From contig CAWGPR010000007.1 of the NCBI GenBank assembly GCA_963824475.1, positions 372,001-436,000 of the forward strand: a stretch of 64,000 nt of DNA. Direction: 5' to 3'. Below, piece by piece: positions 35,977-45,118 of the stretch. A program made the position numbers and the translations under genes. Source of the DNA: Roseiarcus sp963824475. GTDB lineage: Bacteria > Pseudomonadota > Alphaproteobacteria > Rhizobiales > Beijerinckiaceae. The notes under the pieces were generated by a model. That model was not told where the DNA came from. It worked only from the letters and a program-made list of their open reading frames with translations, and searched no databases. Position 1 is the stretch's first letter. Every line of letters begins with the position of its first letter.

Positions 35977-37478
35977 CGGCCGCTCTCCTCGTCCGTCGCG
36001 GACAGGGGCTCCCAGAATGGGATCCACTGGCTCTCGATACCGAACCAGGTGTCCCAGTGCTCTGCGATCGCCGGCTGCTCCGATTCGTCGGCGTAGGCGG
36101 CGAGGGGCAGCGGACGCACCGGCGCGCGATAGCTCGGGAGCGGGATGGCGCTGAGCGCCACACCCGTCCCCTCCGCGAGCGCCGCCCCGACCTGCTCGCG
36201 GCAGCGCCGCCCCTGGCAGGGCCCCATGCCCGCCCGCGTCAGACGTTTGACCTGATCCTGATTGATCCGCCCCTCATTCGCGAGCGAGGCGAGGTCGCGC
36301 GCCCGCTGCGCCGGCTGGTCGCGGCGGAGGTAACGCGGCGGCCTGACGCCGAGAAGGTCGTCGAGCGAAACCTCTTCACACTGGCAGACATGAGTATCGG
36401 CCTCGGCGACCGAGCGCGCGGCCCTGGCCCAGAGGAGGCGTGGTGAAGGCACCTGCTCCGCCGGCCTCTCCTCTCCGATCGGCTTCGTCCAGTCTGCGTC
36501 CGGGCCGGCCGCGAGTGCGGTCGCCGCAGCCCGCGCCGCGCGCGCGCCCTCGGCTGCGGCCGCCTCCGGAGGATCGGCCTTGATCCCAAGGCAATCGCCT
36601 GCGCCGAACAGCATCGGCTCGGTCGTTCGTCCGTCCCCGTCGACCAGCGGAACATGGCCGCCACTTTCCGATCGGAAGACGATCGCGGCGCCTGCGATGT
36701 CGAAGAGCTCGATCGCCGGCGCGGCGCCAGTCGCGAGCACGATCGTGTCGCAGGCGATCGTGGTTTCGCTCTGCGCATCGTCGAGACGAACGATGGACGC
36801 TCCCTCCACGCCATCGCGCCCTAGCGCCCGGCGGATCATCGCGCCCGCGAGGATTTTCACGCCAGACGCAGCGAGGCGGGCGCAGCCGGTAGAATCGATG
36901 GCCTCGCGCGCAACTTCGACAATCGCCGCCACCCTGCGTCCCGCCGATCGGAGGGCTTCGGCGAGGGCGGTCGCCTCCGCGCCGGAGCCGAGTATGACGA
37001 ATGTTCGGCCCTCGAGCGCATCGTAGCGTCGAAGCAAATGATAGGCCGCGGTCGCGCCCATGACGCCCGGAAGATTCCAGCCCGGGAACGCCACGCCTAC
37101 GTCGCGCCGGCCCGTCGCGAGGATGGCGGCGTCGAAACCGCAGAACCAGCTCTCATTGCCGTCGGTGAGGCCGGCCGCGCGTCGCCCGACCCAGGCGACG
37201 CCGGGGCGCGGCGCGACGAGGCTCCAGACGGCGACGCCTAGCCGAACGTCGACCCCAGCCTCGAAGGCTTCGCCGAGGGCCGGGTCGCTGGCGAGGATCG
37301 CCTCGGTCATCGAGTTGCGATTTCGGACCGCGCCGGTCATCCGCCCGCCGAAATGGAAGGGAACCTCAAGCCCCATCGAAGCCGGGTCCAGGGGATGCTC
37401 ATCGACGAGCATGACCTTAAGCCCAAGCCGGGCGGCCTCGAGCGCCGCCGCACATCCCGCGGGCCCGGCTCCGACCAC
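35973..37478 (-). CDS. FAD/NAD(P)-binding subunit with BFD-like [2Fe-2S] domain (OoxA/HcnB type)
   Basis: 501 residues. Nucleotide-disulfide-oxidoreductase fold: VGAGPAGCAAALEAARLG at the very N-terminus, ILATGRRDVGVAFPGWNLPGV, a second binding motif FVILGSGAEATALAEALR, GDCLGIKADPPEAAAAEG, and a BFD-like iron-sulfur region (HVCQCEEVSLDDLLG and GPCQGRRCREQ). The reading frame continues upstream for 21 codons (TPRERVQLLVVGAGP) but contains no ATG, so the GTG at 37478, inside the first beta strand, is the only conventional start. The 5' end may be damaged. The small ferredoxin-like third subunit expected for this enzyme class is not found. Confidence 0.85.
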   Translation of the reverse strand: MVGAGPAGCAAALEAARLGLKVMLVDEHPLDPASMGLEVPFHFGGRMTGAVRNRNSMTEAILASDPALGEAFEAGVDVRLGVAVWSLVAPRPGVAWVGRRAAGLTDGNESWFCGFDAAILATGRRDVGVAFPGWNLPGVMGATAAYHLLRRYDALEGRTFVILGSGAEATALAEALRSAGRRVAAIVEVAREAIDSTGCARLAASGVKILAGAMIRRALGRDGVEGASIVRLDDAQSETTIACDTIVLATGAAPAIELFDIAGAAIVFRSESGGHVPLVDGDGRTTEPMLFGAGDCLGIKADPPEAAAAEGARAARAAATALAAGPDADWTKPIGEERPAEQVPSPRLLWARAARSVAEADTHVCQCEEVSLDDLLGVRPPRYLRRDQPAQRARDLASLANEGRINQDQVKRLTRAGMGPCQGRRCREQVGAALAEGTGVALSAIPLPSYRAPVRPLPLAAYADESEQPAIAEHWDTWFGIESQWIPFWEPLSATDEESGR

Positions 37479-37898
37479 GAGCAGTTGGACGCGCTCGCGC
37501 GGCGTGAGTCGCTTGTCGCTGGTGGAGACCGGGTCGAACCCTCAACTCAAGGCGTCATTCCTGTTCCGTCGCTCCAGTCGCCGTCCGCCAAGTTTGCGCG
37601 ATCCAAAGCAAGAATCACGACCAAATCCGCAACCGACTTTCTGATCTCCTGCAGCCTTCCGGCTGCAAAGTCTTCCGCAGTTCGGATCTCGGTGATGCTT
37701 GTCGCCGCTTCGTCGGCAGCCGCAAGACGACGCCGGCTAGCTGATTAACAGCGCCGAATTCCGCCTGTCAAAGCAATGTGGAACAGGGCTCAAGAAGGCG
37801 CGTATTGGGGCCGAAGCGCCCGGGATAGGGCCGCCGCACTTTTGCTGCGGCGGTGGAGCAATTGTGGCGCGAGGGACTGACCGGGATGCGGCGCAGCC
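37479..37898. other. Region upstream of the catabolic operon; no complete gene
   Basis: The minus-strand frame 37547-37744 is open for 65 codons and has coding-like composition (AADEAATSITEIRTAEDFAA), but it has no start codon and a TAA directly before it. It may be a decayed gene remnant. A hairpin with an 8-bp stem lies at 37831-37853, downstream of the lipoprotein gene. No ferredoxin-like gene and no clear promoter for the operon were seen. Confidence 0.5.
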
Positions 37899-38213
37899 TT
37901 ACCACGAGCGCTGCTTGAGAATATCCGCTGCGTCGAATGCGCCCTCGGCTCGGGGATCACCAGCGTGAAACATGACGACAGTGACGCCAAAGTGATCGAA
38001 GGCCTCGCCGTAGATCGGTTCAAGCCGGAAAGCGCTGTAACCGTTCCGTATCGTCAGTTCCGCCGCGCGTCGCAGCGTAGCCTCGCGAACAAAGGGCGCA
38101 GCCGGGGGATTGACGTCCAGCCGCACCATGTTGGGCGCGAGCGGGTATTCTTGCGTGTCGGCGCAGGCCGACAAGCTCAGGCCAATGATGGCTGCAACGA
38201 TCAAATTACGCAT
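37899..38213 (-). CDS. Small lipoprotein of unknown function
   Basis: 104 residues from the ATG at 38213. The signal peptide ends in a lipobox (MRNLIVAAIIGLSLSAC). The mature part contains APFVREATLRRAAELTIRNGYSAFRLEP, resembling small alphaproteobacterial lipoproteins annotated as hypothetical. An upstream ATG at 38258 would add 15 residues and shift the signal peptide inward, so it is disfavoured. Confidence 0.75.
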   Translation of the reverse strand: MRNLIVAAIIGLSLSACADTQEYPLAPNMVRLDVNPPAAPFVREATLRRAAELTIRNGYSAFRLEPIYGEAFDHFGVTVVMFHAGDPRAEGAFDAADILKQRSW

Positions 38214-38505
38214 TGGCGTCGCCGCTTGGCGGAAGGGGGAATTTACCTGTCGTATCATTCTTGACGTTGAAAAGTTTTATGGCCCCAGCGGAACAAAGAT
38301 TGCGCGGCCGCGTTCTTTGCCCGTTCGGCGCGTCCATTCTCGCCTTGGGGGCGCGCTCTTTCGCCTCGCGCAGAACCCCTCCCCACCGGACTGCGCGAGG
38401 CGATTGACCTCGGCCAAGCTCTTCGTTCGTTCTATCGATGGCGGAGGGCGGCCCCGTCCTCCCTTCGCCTGAGCAAGATGATGCTAGCGGACAGTTTGCA
38501 GTTGA

Positions 38506-38582
38506 TGGTACCGCCACCCCGCTTCGAACGGGGGACCTCTAGATCCACAATCTAGCGCTCTAACCATCTGAGCTATGGCGGC
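38506..38582 (-). tRNA. tRNA-His (anticodon GTG)
   Basis: A 77-nt cloverleaf on the minus strand including the encoded CCA. The acceptor GCCGCCA pairs with TGGCGGT (first pair G1-U72). The D arm is TAGCTCAGATGGTTAGAGC, the anticodon stem CTAGA/TCTAG with loop TTGTGGA gives anticodon GTG, and the T arm is CCCCG TTCGAAG CGGGG. The discriminator base is A73 and the base before position 1 is U, so the G-1:C73 pair that normally marks tRNA-His is absent. This is the divergent alphaproteobacterial type. Confidence 0.96.
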
Positions 38583-38675
38583 ACGACCCGGGTTGGCCGG
38601 GAAACTAGTGTCTAAGCGGAAGGGGCGCAAGGCCCCGCGCTGCGGCGAGCGAGGCCCGCGCGCTTGCCCGACAAA

Positions 38676-38705
38676 GAACGCCGCCCGCAACTGCGGACGG
38701 CGTTC
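38676..38705 (-). terminator. Terminator-like hairpin after the first phasin gene
   Basis: A stem of about 13 bp with one mismatch (GAACGCCG-CCGCA against TGCGG-CGGCGTTC). On the minus strand it is followed by TTTGT. It lies about 45 bases beyond the phasin stop at 38752. Confidence 0.6.
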
Positions 38706-38751
38706 ACTGACGGCGTGGGGAGGAACGCGCCGCCAAAGGGCGAAATCCAGA

Positions 38752-39318
38752 TCAGACGGCGATCTTGAACGATTTCGCCACTTGTTCCTTGAACGGCTCG
38801 ACGGCGTCCGCCATCGCTTTCTGCGTCAGCGCCCCGAGGTCCTTGCTCTGGCTGGTGAACGTTTCAACCTGCTTGCGGGCGAACTCGGCCTGGAGCGCAA
38901 CGACGTCGGAGAGCGACTTGGCCGCGAACACCGCCTTCAAGAAATCGAAATTGGCGTCCGCATTGGCGCGCAGCGCTTCGAACCCCTTGGCGTTGATGGC
39001 GAGCGCGCCGTCCTTGGCGGCGGCGAAGCTGACCTCAATGGCGCTCGCGGCTTCATCCGCGGCGGTTTTGGCCTTGGCGAAAGCCGTGCGTGACTCGGCC
39101 ACGCTTTTTTCCAGCGCGCTGCGGAAACTCTGTTGAATTTCCGCCGCCGGCGAGGCTGCGCCGAAAGCGTCCGTGGCGGCGGGCGAACTCGTCTCCGCGT
39201 TCTCCGCTGAAGCCTCGGGCATGACGAACACCGCGCGAGGGGCGACAGGGACCTCATCGGACTCGGTCGCAGCCGAGGCCGCCCGGGCGGCGGCGTTCTT
39301 CTTCGGTGCGCTAGCCAT
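38752..39318 (-). CDS. Phasin family protein
   Basis: 188 residues. Phasins coat polyhydroxyalkanoate granules. An Ala/Pro-rich N-terminus leads into an amphipathic helical phasin domain: SFRSALEKSVAESRTAFAKA, ADANFDFLKAVFAAKSLSD, VALQAEFARKQVETFTSQSKDL. It is paired with a second phasin gene 57 bases upstream on the same strand. The presence of two phasins implies PHB storage, consistent with scoAB. Confidence 0.9.
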   Translation of the reverse strand: MASAPKKNAAARAASAATESDEVPVAPRAVFVMPEASAENAETSSPAATDAFGAASPAAEIQQSFRSALEKSVAESRTAFAKAKTAADEAASAIEVSFAAAKDGALAINAKGFEALRANADANFDFLKAVFAAKSLSDVVALQAEFARKQVETFTSQSKDLGALTQKAMADAVEPFKEQVAKSFKIAV

Positions 39319-39375
39319 GAATAAAACCTCGATGTCTTCCGAACAATTCGTTGACTGGTGAAACGACGCCGGCGT

Positions 39376-39747
39376 TCAGCTCGAGCCGGGCGGCGTCGTC
39401 AGGCTCTTTTGGAAGATGGAGCCAAGCTCCTTGGCCTGCTCTTGCAGCACTGCAAGCTGGGTCTTCATGTACTCGCTCTGGAGCGCCAGAGCCTCCTGCG
39501 GATCCTTCGCCCGGACCAGCTTTTGAGCCAGATCGAACGCCGCGTTCACATTGCGCTCGGTATAGGACAGCACGTGAGCGCTGACCGTTTTCGCGCCGCC
39601 CTGCGATGTCGTCGTCGCATCGCCGCCGACGCCGCTCGCGCGCTGCGCGACCGTCAGAAAGCCCTCGAACGCCTTGCGCGCCTGCTCGACGCTGCGTTCG
39701 GCGAAATCGCGCAACTCGTTAGGAACCTCAAACGGCGAACTGGGCAT
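39376..39747 (-). CDS. Phasin family protein
   Basis: 123 residues from the ATG at 39747, with CGGAGGG about 9 bases upstream; the frame extends to 39819 without a better start. Domain blocks are RDFAERSVEQARKAFEGFL, VLSYTERNVNAAFDLAQKLV and ALALQSEYMKTQLAVLQEQ, typical of short phasins. First gene of a two-gene phasin unit. Confidence 0.9.
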   Translation of the reverse strand: MPSSPFEVPNELRDFAERSVEQARKAFEGFLTVAQRASGVGGDATTTSQGGAKTVSAHVLSYTERNVNAAFDLAQKLVRAKDPQEALALQSEYMKTQLAVLQEQAKELGSIFQKSLTTPPGSS

Positions 39748-39978
39748 TCTCTTAACCCTCCGGCAGCGGCCGCGACTCGGTGTCGGCTGTATAGCCGCCT
39801 TCGTGTTGCAGTGCAACATATTTGCGCCGCATGCAGAAATTTTAACCTTGCGCCAAGATTGAGGCGCCGACGGCGTGGTGTAATTTCTACGAGCGCGTTA
39901 AGCTTTCGCTAACGATAAAGCCCGAAATCGTCGGCCATCCGCCTGCGCCGATTTGACGTCCATTCACGAGCGCCGACT

Positions 39979-42900
39979 TTGACTCACTCGCCGCCCTCGT
40001 CCGCCGCCGAACTCGCGGCGCTATCGCGCGATCAAGCCGCCGCGGCCTTCGACCCGCGTGACGCGCCGCGGGAGTGGCTCGCCGACAATGCGCGGCTGGC
40101 GATTCTCTTTCCGCCAGGCTTGGTGGTGAGCGCGAGCCCGGCCATGCTCGCTTTGTTCGAGGCCAAGGACTGCGAGGCGCTTGAAACGCGGCTGGCGAGG
40201 GGCGAGGGGCCGTCGGCGCGGCGCTTGCGTCGCTTGGCGGCGACGCTTCCCATTGGCGAGCCGCGGCTCGAGCAAATGCGCCTGGTCGTCGACCGGCGCC
40301 CGGGCGGCGTCAATTTGCGCTGCGTCCGCATCGGCGCGCCGGGAGGCGCGAACTGGCTTTTGGCGTCGGCTCCAGCCCTTGGCGCCGCGAGCGGCGAGCC
40401 GCCCGCGCCCGCCGCCAACCGCGAAGCTCCGCGGCCAGAGGCTCCGGAGCCAAAGGATTCGGCGCCCCCCGATCTGGGTGGAGCGCTGTCGCCGAATTCT
40501 CGCTTCCTGTGGACCCTCGACGAGGAGGGCTGGTTTGGCGCGACGCACCCCGCGCTCGTCGCCGCGGTTGGGGCCAATGCGCCGCGTCGCGGCGAATCCG
40601 TTGAGGCTCTGCTCCGCCGCATTGGATTGGACGGCGCCGCCGCATTGGCGCGCGCCCTTGGCGAGCGGCAAACTTTCTCCGGGCTCACGGTCGAGTGGCC
40701 GCTCTCGGGAGTTAATCGGCGTCGGATGGTCGCGCTTTCGGCTGCGCCGATATTCGGCCGCGATCGCGAATTTTTGGGCTACCGCGGCTTTGGCGTGCTG
40801 GGCGAGGAGATCGAGGCCGAGGTTCAGCCGCGCGAGAGCGCCGCGGCGCCGATCGAACCCGATCTCGAACTCGCGCCGACGGAGGCGCCCGAAGCCGAGC
40901 CGCCGCCCGAGGCTTCGCTCGAGCCGGACGGAGCTAAGCTGGATCCGGCGCTATCGGACGCGACCGAACCCGGGCGCGCGCCTTCGCGGGACGACGTTGA
41001 AGCCGAGCGCCAGACGCGCGAGATCGCCGCCGAACCGATCGAACCCAATCTCGTACTCCCGCCAACGGAGGCGCCCGAAGCCGCGCAGCCCGAGGCGTTC
41101 GAACCCGAGCGCCCGTTGCCCGGCCACCACCTTGAAGCCGAGGCCCAAGCGCGCGAAAGCGCCGCCGAACCGATCGAACCCACTCTCGAACTCCCGCCAA
41201 CGGATGCGCCCGAAGCCGCGCAGCCCGAGGCTCCCCTCGACGCCGACGGAGCCAAGTCCCCTCCGGCGGCGGAGGCCGCGCAACCGGACCAGGCCGAGCC
41301 CCCCGGGCCAAGCGAGGCTCAGCCGCAGCCTGAGCGCACCGCCGAGATCTATGTCCTGCGCCACCTGGCGTCCGCCCCGCCATCCAACATCGTTCCGATC
41401 CGTCCGGGCGCGCTCGATGCGCTCGCCCGCGACCAGGCGCAGAGCTTCCCGGCCGAGACCGTCGAGCTCAGCCGCGGCGAGCGCGACGCTTTCCGGGAAA
41501 TCGCGCGCGCGCTGGTCGGCCGCGCTCCGGCTTCGCGCGACGACCACGTGGACGAACGGGCAGGCGCGGACGTTGAGCGGGAACGCGGGATCAACGCTCG
41601 CGCCGAGCAGAAGGCGGAGCGGGAAGGCGAGCTTGCCGCGGGCCGCGGCGCCGACGGCGATGAGGTTCAGCGCAACGCCGCCGCGGTTCTCGACCGGCTG
41701 CCGGTCGGCGCCCTCATCGCTCGCGACGGGCGGGCGGTCTACGCCAACCGGACGCTGCTCGATCTCGTCGGCTATCGCGATTTCGCAGAATTTCAGGCGG
41801 CGAATGCGCTCTCCAGGATGTTCCGCGACCGCGATCCCCAAGCGATGACGGCCGAGGACGTGGGCGCGGTTGCGATCGTGAGGGCGGACGGGCAAATCCT
41901 GTCCGTGGACGGCCACGCGCAGGTGATCAGCTGGGACGGCGCGCCGGCGACGCTGATCGCGCTGCGCCGGTCGCTGGACGCGGAGCTCAGGGCGAGGCTG
42001 CGGGCGGCCGAGAGCGAGACGCCGACGCGCAACGGTTTGGCGAGCGACCTTCAGGCGATGCTCGACCGCGCGACCGACGGCGCTGTCACACTCAATTCAG
42101 CCGGCCGCATCCTGTCGCTGAACGAGCCCGCCGAGCGAATGTTCGGCTACCATCAGAACGAGATAGCGGGCGAGAGCCTGTTGATGCTGCTCGCGCCCCA
42201 AAGCCATCCCGAGGCGACCGCAAGGCTCGAAATCCTTAAGCCGCGGCGGCGAAGTCGAAGCGGCCTTTCGTCCGCTCCAGGTGGTCGGGCGCGATCGCGA
42301 CGGCGCCTCCATTCCACTGGCGCTGACGCTGGCGCGCATCGGCCCTAGCGAGGCGCCGCAATTTTGCGCGCTTGCGCGCGACTTGAGCCGCGAGCGCGAG
42401 GCCGAGCGGCGCCTCATCGCCGCGCGCGAAGCCGCCGAGGCCGCGAGCGCCGCCAAGACCGATTTTCTCGCCCAGGTCAGCCATGAGATCCGCACGCCCT
42501 TGCACGCCATCTTAGGGTTTGCGGAAGTGATGCTGGAGGAGCGGTTCGGCCCGGTCGGCAACGAGCGCTACAAGGATTATCTCAAGGACATCCACGCATC
42601 CGGCAACCATGTCATGAGCCTCGCCGACGACCTGCTCGATTTGAGCAAGATCGAAGCGGGCAAGCTCGAACTCGCTTTCGAAGCCGTCGACGCCAACAGC
42701 GTCATTCGCGAGTGCGTGTCGCTGATGCAGCCGCAAGCTGCGCGCGAGCGGGTCATCATGCGCGTCTCGCTCCATGACCGCCTTCCGCGGGTGATGGTCG
42801 ACGAGCGCTCGCTCAAGCAGATCATGCTGAACCTGATGTCGAACGCGGTGAAGTTCAACGAGCCGGGCGGGCAGGTGATCGTCTCCACCGCCGTCGACGC

Positions 42901-43144
42901 CGCCGGCCAGGCGGTGATCCGCGTGCGCGATACTGGCGTCGGCATGAACGAGAATGAAGTCGGTCTTGCGCTCACGCCGTTCAGCCAAGTGGGGAAGGGC
43001 GGGCCCAAGGGCGGGGCCGGTCTCGGCCTGCCGCTGACCAAGGCGCTGGTCGAAGCCAACAAGGCCGAATTTTCGATCAAGAGCCGGCGCGAGCAAGGGA
43101 CGCTGATCGAGATCGCCTTCCCCAATATCCAGGCGGCGCAGTAG
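39979..43144 (+). CDS. PAS-domain sensor histidine kinase, PdhS/PleC/DivJ type (frameshifted)
   Basis: About 1,055 residues when the two frames are joined. The N-terminal region (1-280) carries a PAS-like fold without clear motifs. It is followed by an acidic Pro/Glu/Ala linker with three imperfect repeats (40829-41231), PAS domains near residues 570-670 and 690-755, then HisKA (FLAQVSHEIRTPLHAILGFAEVM) and HATPase (NLMSNAVKFNEPGG, RDTGVGM, GGAGLGLPLTKALVEAN). The kinase core closely resembles PdhS, the cell-cycle kinase of Brucella and its relatives. The frame breaks at about 42236 (RLEILKP); deleting one base gives RLEILSRGGEVEAAFRPLQVV and joins the kinase frame. The start is a TTG; later starts are possible. 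Confidence 0.87.
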
Positions 43145-43260
43145 CCGTTCGTCTGGTCTCCGGGGCCCCGTCCTGCTCGCCAAGCCGCGATAGCGGACCC
43201 GGCGCCGTCTTGAGGAGCGGCGCGCCAGATGACCTCTGCTCTTGTCGTTGCCTTGTCGCG

Positions 43261-43280
43261 ATGATATCATTGATATCAAT
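43261..43280. promoter_or_regulatory. Probable FitA-type operator (double TGATATCA palindrome)
   Basis: ATGATATCATTGATATCAAT holds two TGATATCA palindromes in tandem, 21 bases before the antitoxin ATG. Ribbon-helix-helix antitoxins usually repress their own operon by binding such repeated palindromes. The link is inferred from position. Confidence 0.6.
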
Positions 43281-43300
43281 AGACTGCTACTGAAGGGCGA

Positions 43301-43540
43301 ATGATGCCCGATCTGCTGGTGCGCGGAGTAGATGAGGAGCTTGTCCGGGCGCTCAAGGAGCGCGCCGGGGCGCATGGCCGGAGCGCGGAAGCGGAACATC
43401 GCGCAATCCTGACGGCGGCGCTCGCGCGTCCTCGCCGGCGCACCTTTGCCCAGGTTCTGGCGTCAATGCCGGACGTGGGCCTCGACGCAGATTTCGAGCG
43501 GGTCGACTCGGCCGAGCGCTCTGCACATGTATTTGATTGA
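43301..43540 (+). CDS. FitA-like ribbon-helix-helix antitoxin
   Basis: 79 residues. The N-terminal DNA-binding part is LLVRGVDEELVRALKERAGAHGRSAEAEHRAIL, the typical FitA/VapB form with the GRSAEAEHR helix. The C-terminal tail should wrap around the toxin. GAAGGG precedes the ATG; a second ATG at 43304 is an alternative. Its stop overlaps the toxin start by 14 bases. Confidence 0.9.
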   Translation: MMPDLLVRGVDEELVRALKERAGAHGRSAEAEHRAILTAALARPRRRTFAQVLASMPDVGLDADFERVDSAERSAHVFD

Positions 43541-43943
43541 CACCAACGTGATCAGCGAAGCGCGAAAGCGCGACAAGGCGAATCGCGGCGTCATTGCTTT
43601 TTTCGAGACTGTCGCCGCATCGAGCGCGCCGGTATTTCTTTCCGCTATCTCCGTCGGCGAGTTACGGCGTGGGGTCGAACTCATCCGCCGCCGCGGCGAC
43701 GCTGCACAAGCGCGGCGTCTTGAGGTGTGGTTGACGACCGTCGTCGAATCATTTGGCCAGCGCGTCCTCGCCTTCGATGCGGACGCCGCGCAGGTCTGGG
43801 GTCATTTGCGAGTCCCTGACCCAGGTCATGCGGTCGACAAGCAAATCGCCGCCATCGCTCTCACCAACGACCTCACTCTCGTGACTCGCGACCTTGCCGA
43901 TTTCGAGAGCTCGGGCGCCAAATTGACAAACCCTTTTGAGTAG
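43527..43943 (+). CDS. PIN-domain toxin (FitB/VapC type)
   Basis: 138 residues. PIN-domain ribonuclease toxin: first acidic residue in YLIDTNVISEARK, Glu in LSAISVGELRRGVE, and the C-terminal acidic residues in VDKQIAAIALTNDLTLVTRDLADF. All four acidic positions of the active site appear present. Co-encoded with the antitoxin, so a complete type II module. Confidence 0.92.
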   Translation: MYLIDTNVISEARKRDKANRGVIAFFETVAASSAPVFLSAISVGELRRGVELIRRRGDAAQARRLEVWLTTVVESFGQRVLAFDADAAQVWGHLRVPDPGHAVDKQIAAIALTNDLTLVTRDLADFESSGAKLTNPFE

Positions 43944-44169
43944 CGCCAGGCAGCGCATTGCGCTTTTGTCGCGTCTCAAGGGCCGCCGCTAGGCGAGCCG
44001 GGCCTGCCCGCCTCCGCAACCGCGACCAAAAGGGACATGGCTTCGAGGCGGTCCATATTCCATAAAATGAAATAGTCCCTTCCAAGGATACCGGGTTATT
44101 GGCTTGGCTGAAAAGCACTAGTTGTTGGTGTGCGGCGATTTCGGCCGCGCCAAGCCGGAGCTTTACCCC

Positions 44170-44796
44170 GTGCCTTATGATTATCTTGACATCGCCTCGA
44201 CGCCCGGCGTTCGCGCCGCGCAGGAGGCCAATGGCAGCGGCGAATTCTGGGTGAACTTCGAAGGCGACCGTCCGTCCGACCGCCTGACCCGAGGGGCGGC
44301 GGCGTTCATCGCCGAGCGCGACAACCTCTACATTGCGACCGTTTCGGAGGGCGGCTGGCCCTACGTCCAGCACCGCGGCGGGCCGCCCGGCTTCATCCGC
44401 ATTCTCGACGAGAAGACGTTGGCGATTCCCGACTTTCGCGGCAACCGGCAGTACATCAGCACCGGCAATCTCGCGACAAATGACCGCGCCGCGCTGATCC
44501 TGATGGACTATCCCAACCGGCGACGCCTCAAGATCTACGCCCATATTGAGGCGAAGGATCTCACCGCCGATTCGGAATTGGCCGCCAAGCTCATCCTGCC
44601 GGGCTACAGGGCCAAGGTCGAGCGCGGCCTCATCATGCATCTCGTCGCGTTCGACTGGAAATGCCCGCAGCATATCACGCCGCGATTCAGCGAAGCCGAG
44701 CTTGCGCCTGCGCTCGCGCCGTTGCGGGCGCGGCTCGAAGCGCTCGAAGCCGAAAACCAGTCGCTGCGCGCCAAGCTCGCCGCGAAAGAAGCTTGA
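44170..44796 (+). CDS. Pyridoxamine 5'-phosphate oxidase-fold FMN-binding protein
   Basis: 208 residues from the GTG at 44170 (VPYDYLDIASTP), chosen because family members begin at this point and CCGGAG precedes it. The split-barrel flavin-binding fold is shown by AAFIAERDNLYIATVSEGGWPYVQHRGGPPGF and FRGNRQYISTGNLATNDRAALILMDYP, plus FDWKCPQHITPRF near the end. The last 30 residues form a coiled-coil-like tail (LRARLEALEAENQSLRAKLA). Enzymatic role unknown. It lies just before a sigma-factor fragment. Confidence 0.87.
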   Translation: MPYDYLDIASTPGVRAAQEANGSGEFWVNFEGDRPSDRLTRGAAAFIAERDNLYIATVSEGGWPYVQHRGGPPGFIRILDEKTLAIPDFRGNRQYISTGNLATNDRAALILMDYPNRRRLKIYAHIEAKDLTADSELAAKLILPGYRAKVERGLIMHLVAFDWKCPQHITPRFSEAELAPALAPLRARLEALEAENQSLRAKLAAKEA

Positions 44797-44886
44797 GAGC
44801 AGCGCGGCTCCGCCGCAGCGCCCGCGCCCGAGGCGTTGCGGAGGCGGGCGCCATGAAAAAATTCCTCGCCCGATGGGATCAACGAC

Positions 44887-45105
44887 GTGATGCAGTTTCA
44901 CGCTGCAATCGCGCGCGTCTTCGCGGGAAGGACGCCGGGAGCCATGCGCTACGGCTTCATCAACGGCCTGCCGGGTTTCGTCACCGTCGAGCATGACGGC
45001 GTGCAAACGACCGCGCTCGAGATCCAGGACGGCCGGATCGCCGGCGTCTATGTGATGCGCAATCCCGACAAGCTCAGGCATCTCGGCGGTGAGGCCATGC
45101 ACTGA
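44887..45105 (+). pseudogene. C-terminal fragment of an ECF41/SigJ-type sigma factor
   Basis: 72 residues (MRYGFINGLPGFVTVEHDGV ... ALEIQDGRIAGVYVMRNPDKLRHL) match the SnoaL-like C-terminal domain of SigJ-type RNA polymerase sigma factors. The sigma-2 and sigma-4 regions that should precede it are absent: the 90 bases upstream contain none of them. Probably the remnant left after a deletion. A MITE-like repeat lies immediately downstream. Confidence 0.65.
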
Positions 45106-45118
45106 ATCGCGCCGCCGC

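Noticed and set aside
37547..37744. 65-codon open frame on the minus strand
   Set aside because: Coding-like but no start codon and a stop directly before it; kept only as a possible remnant.
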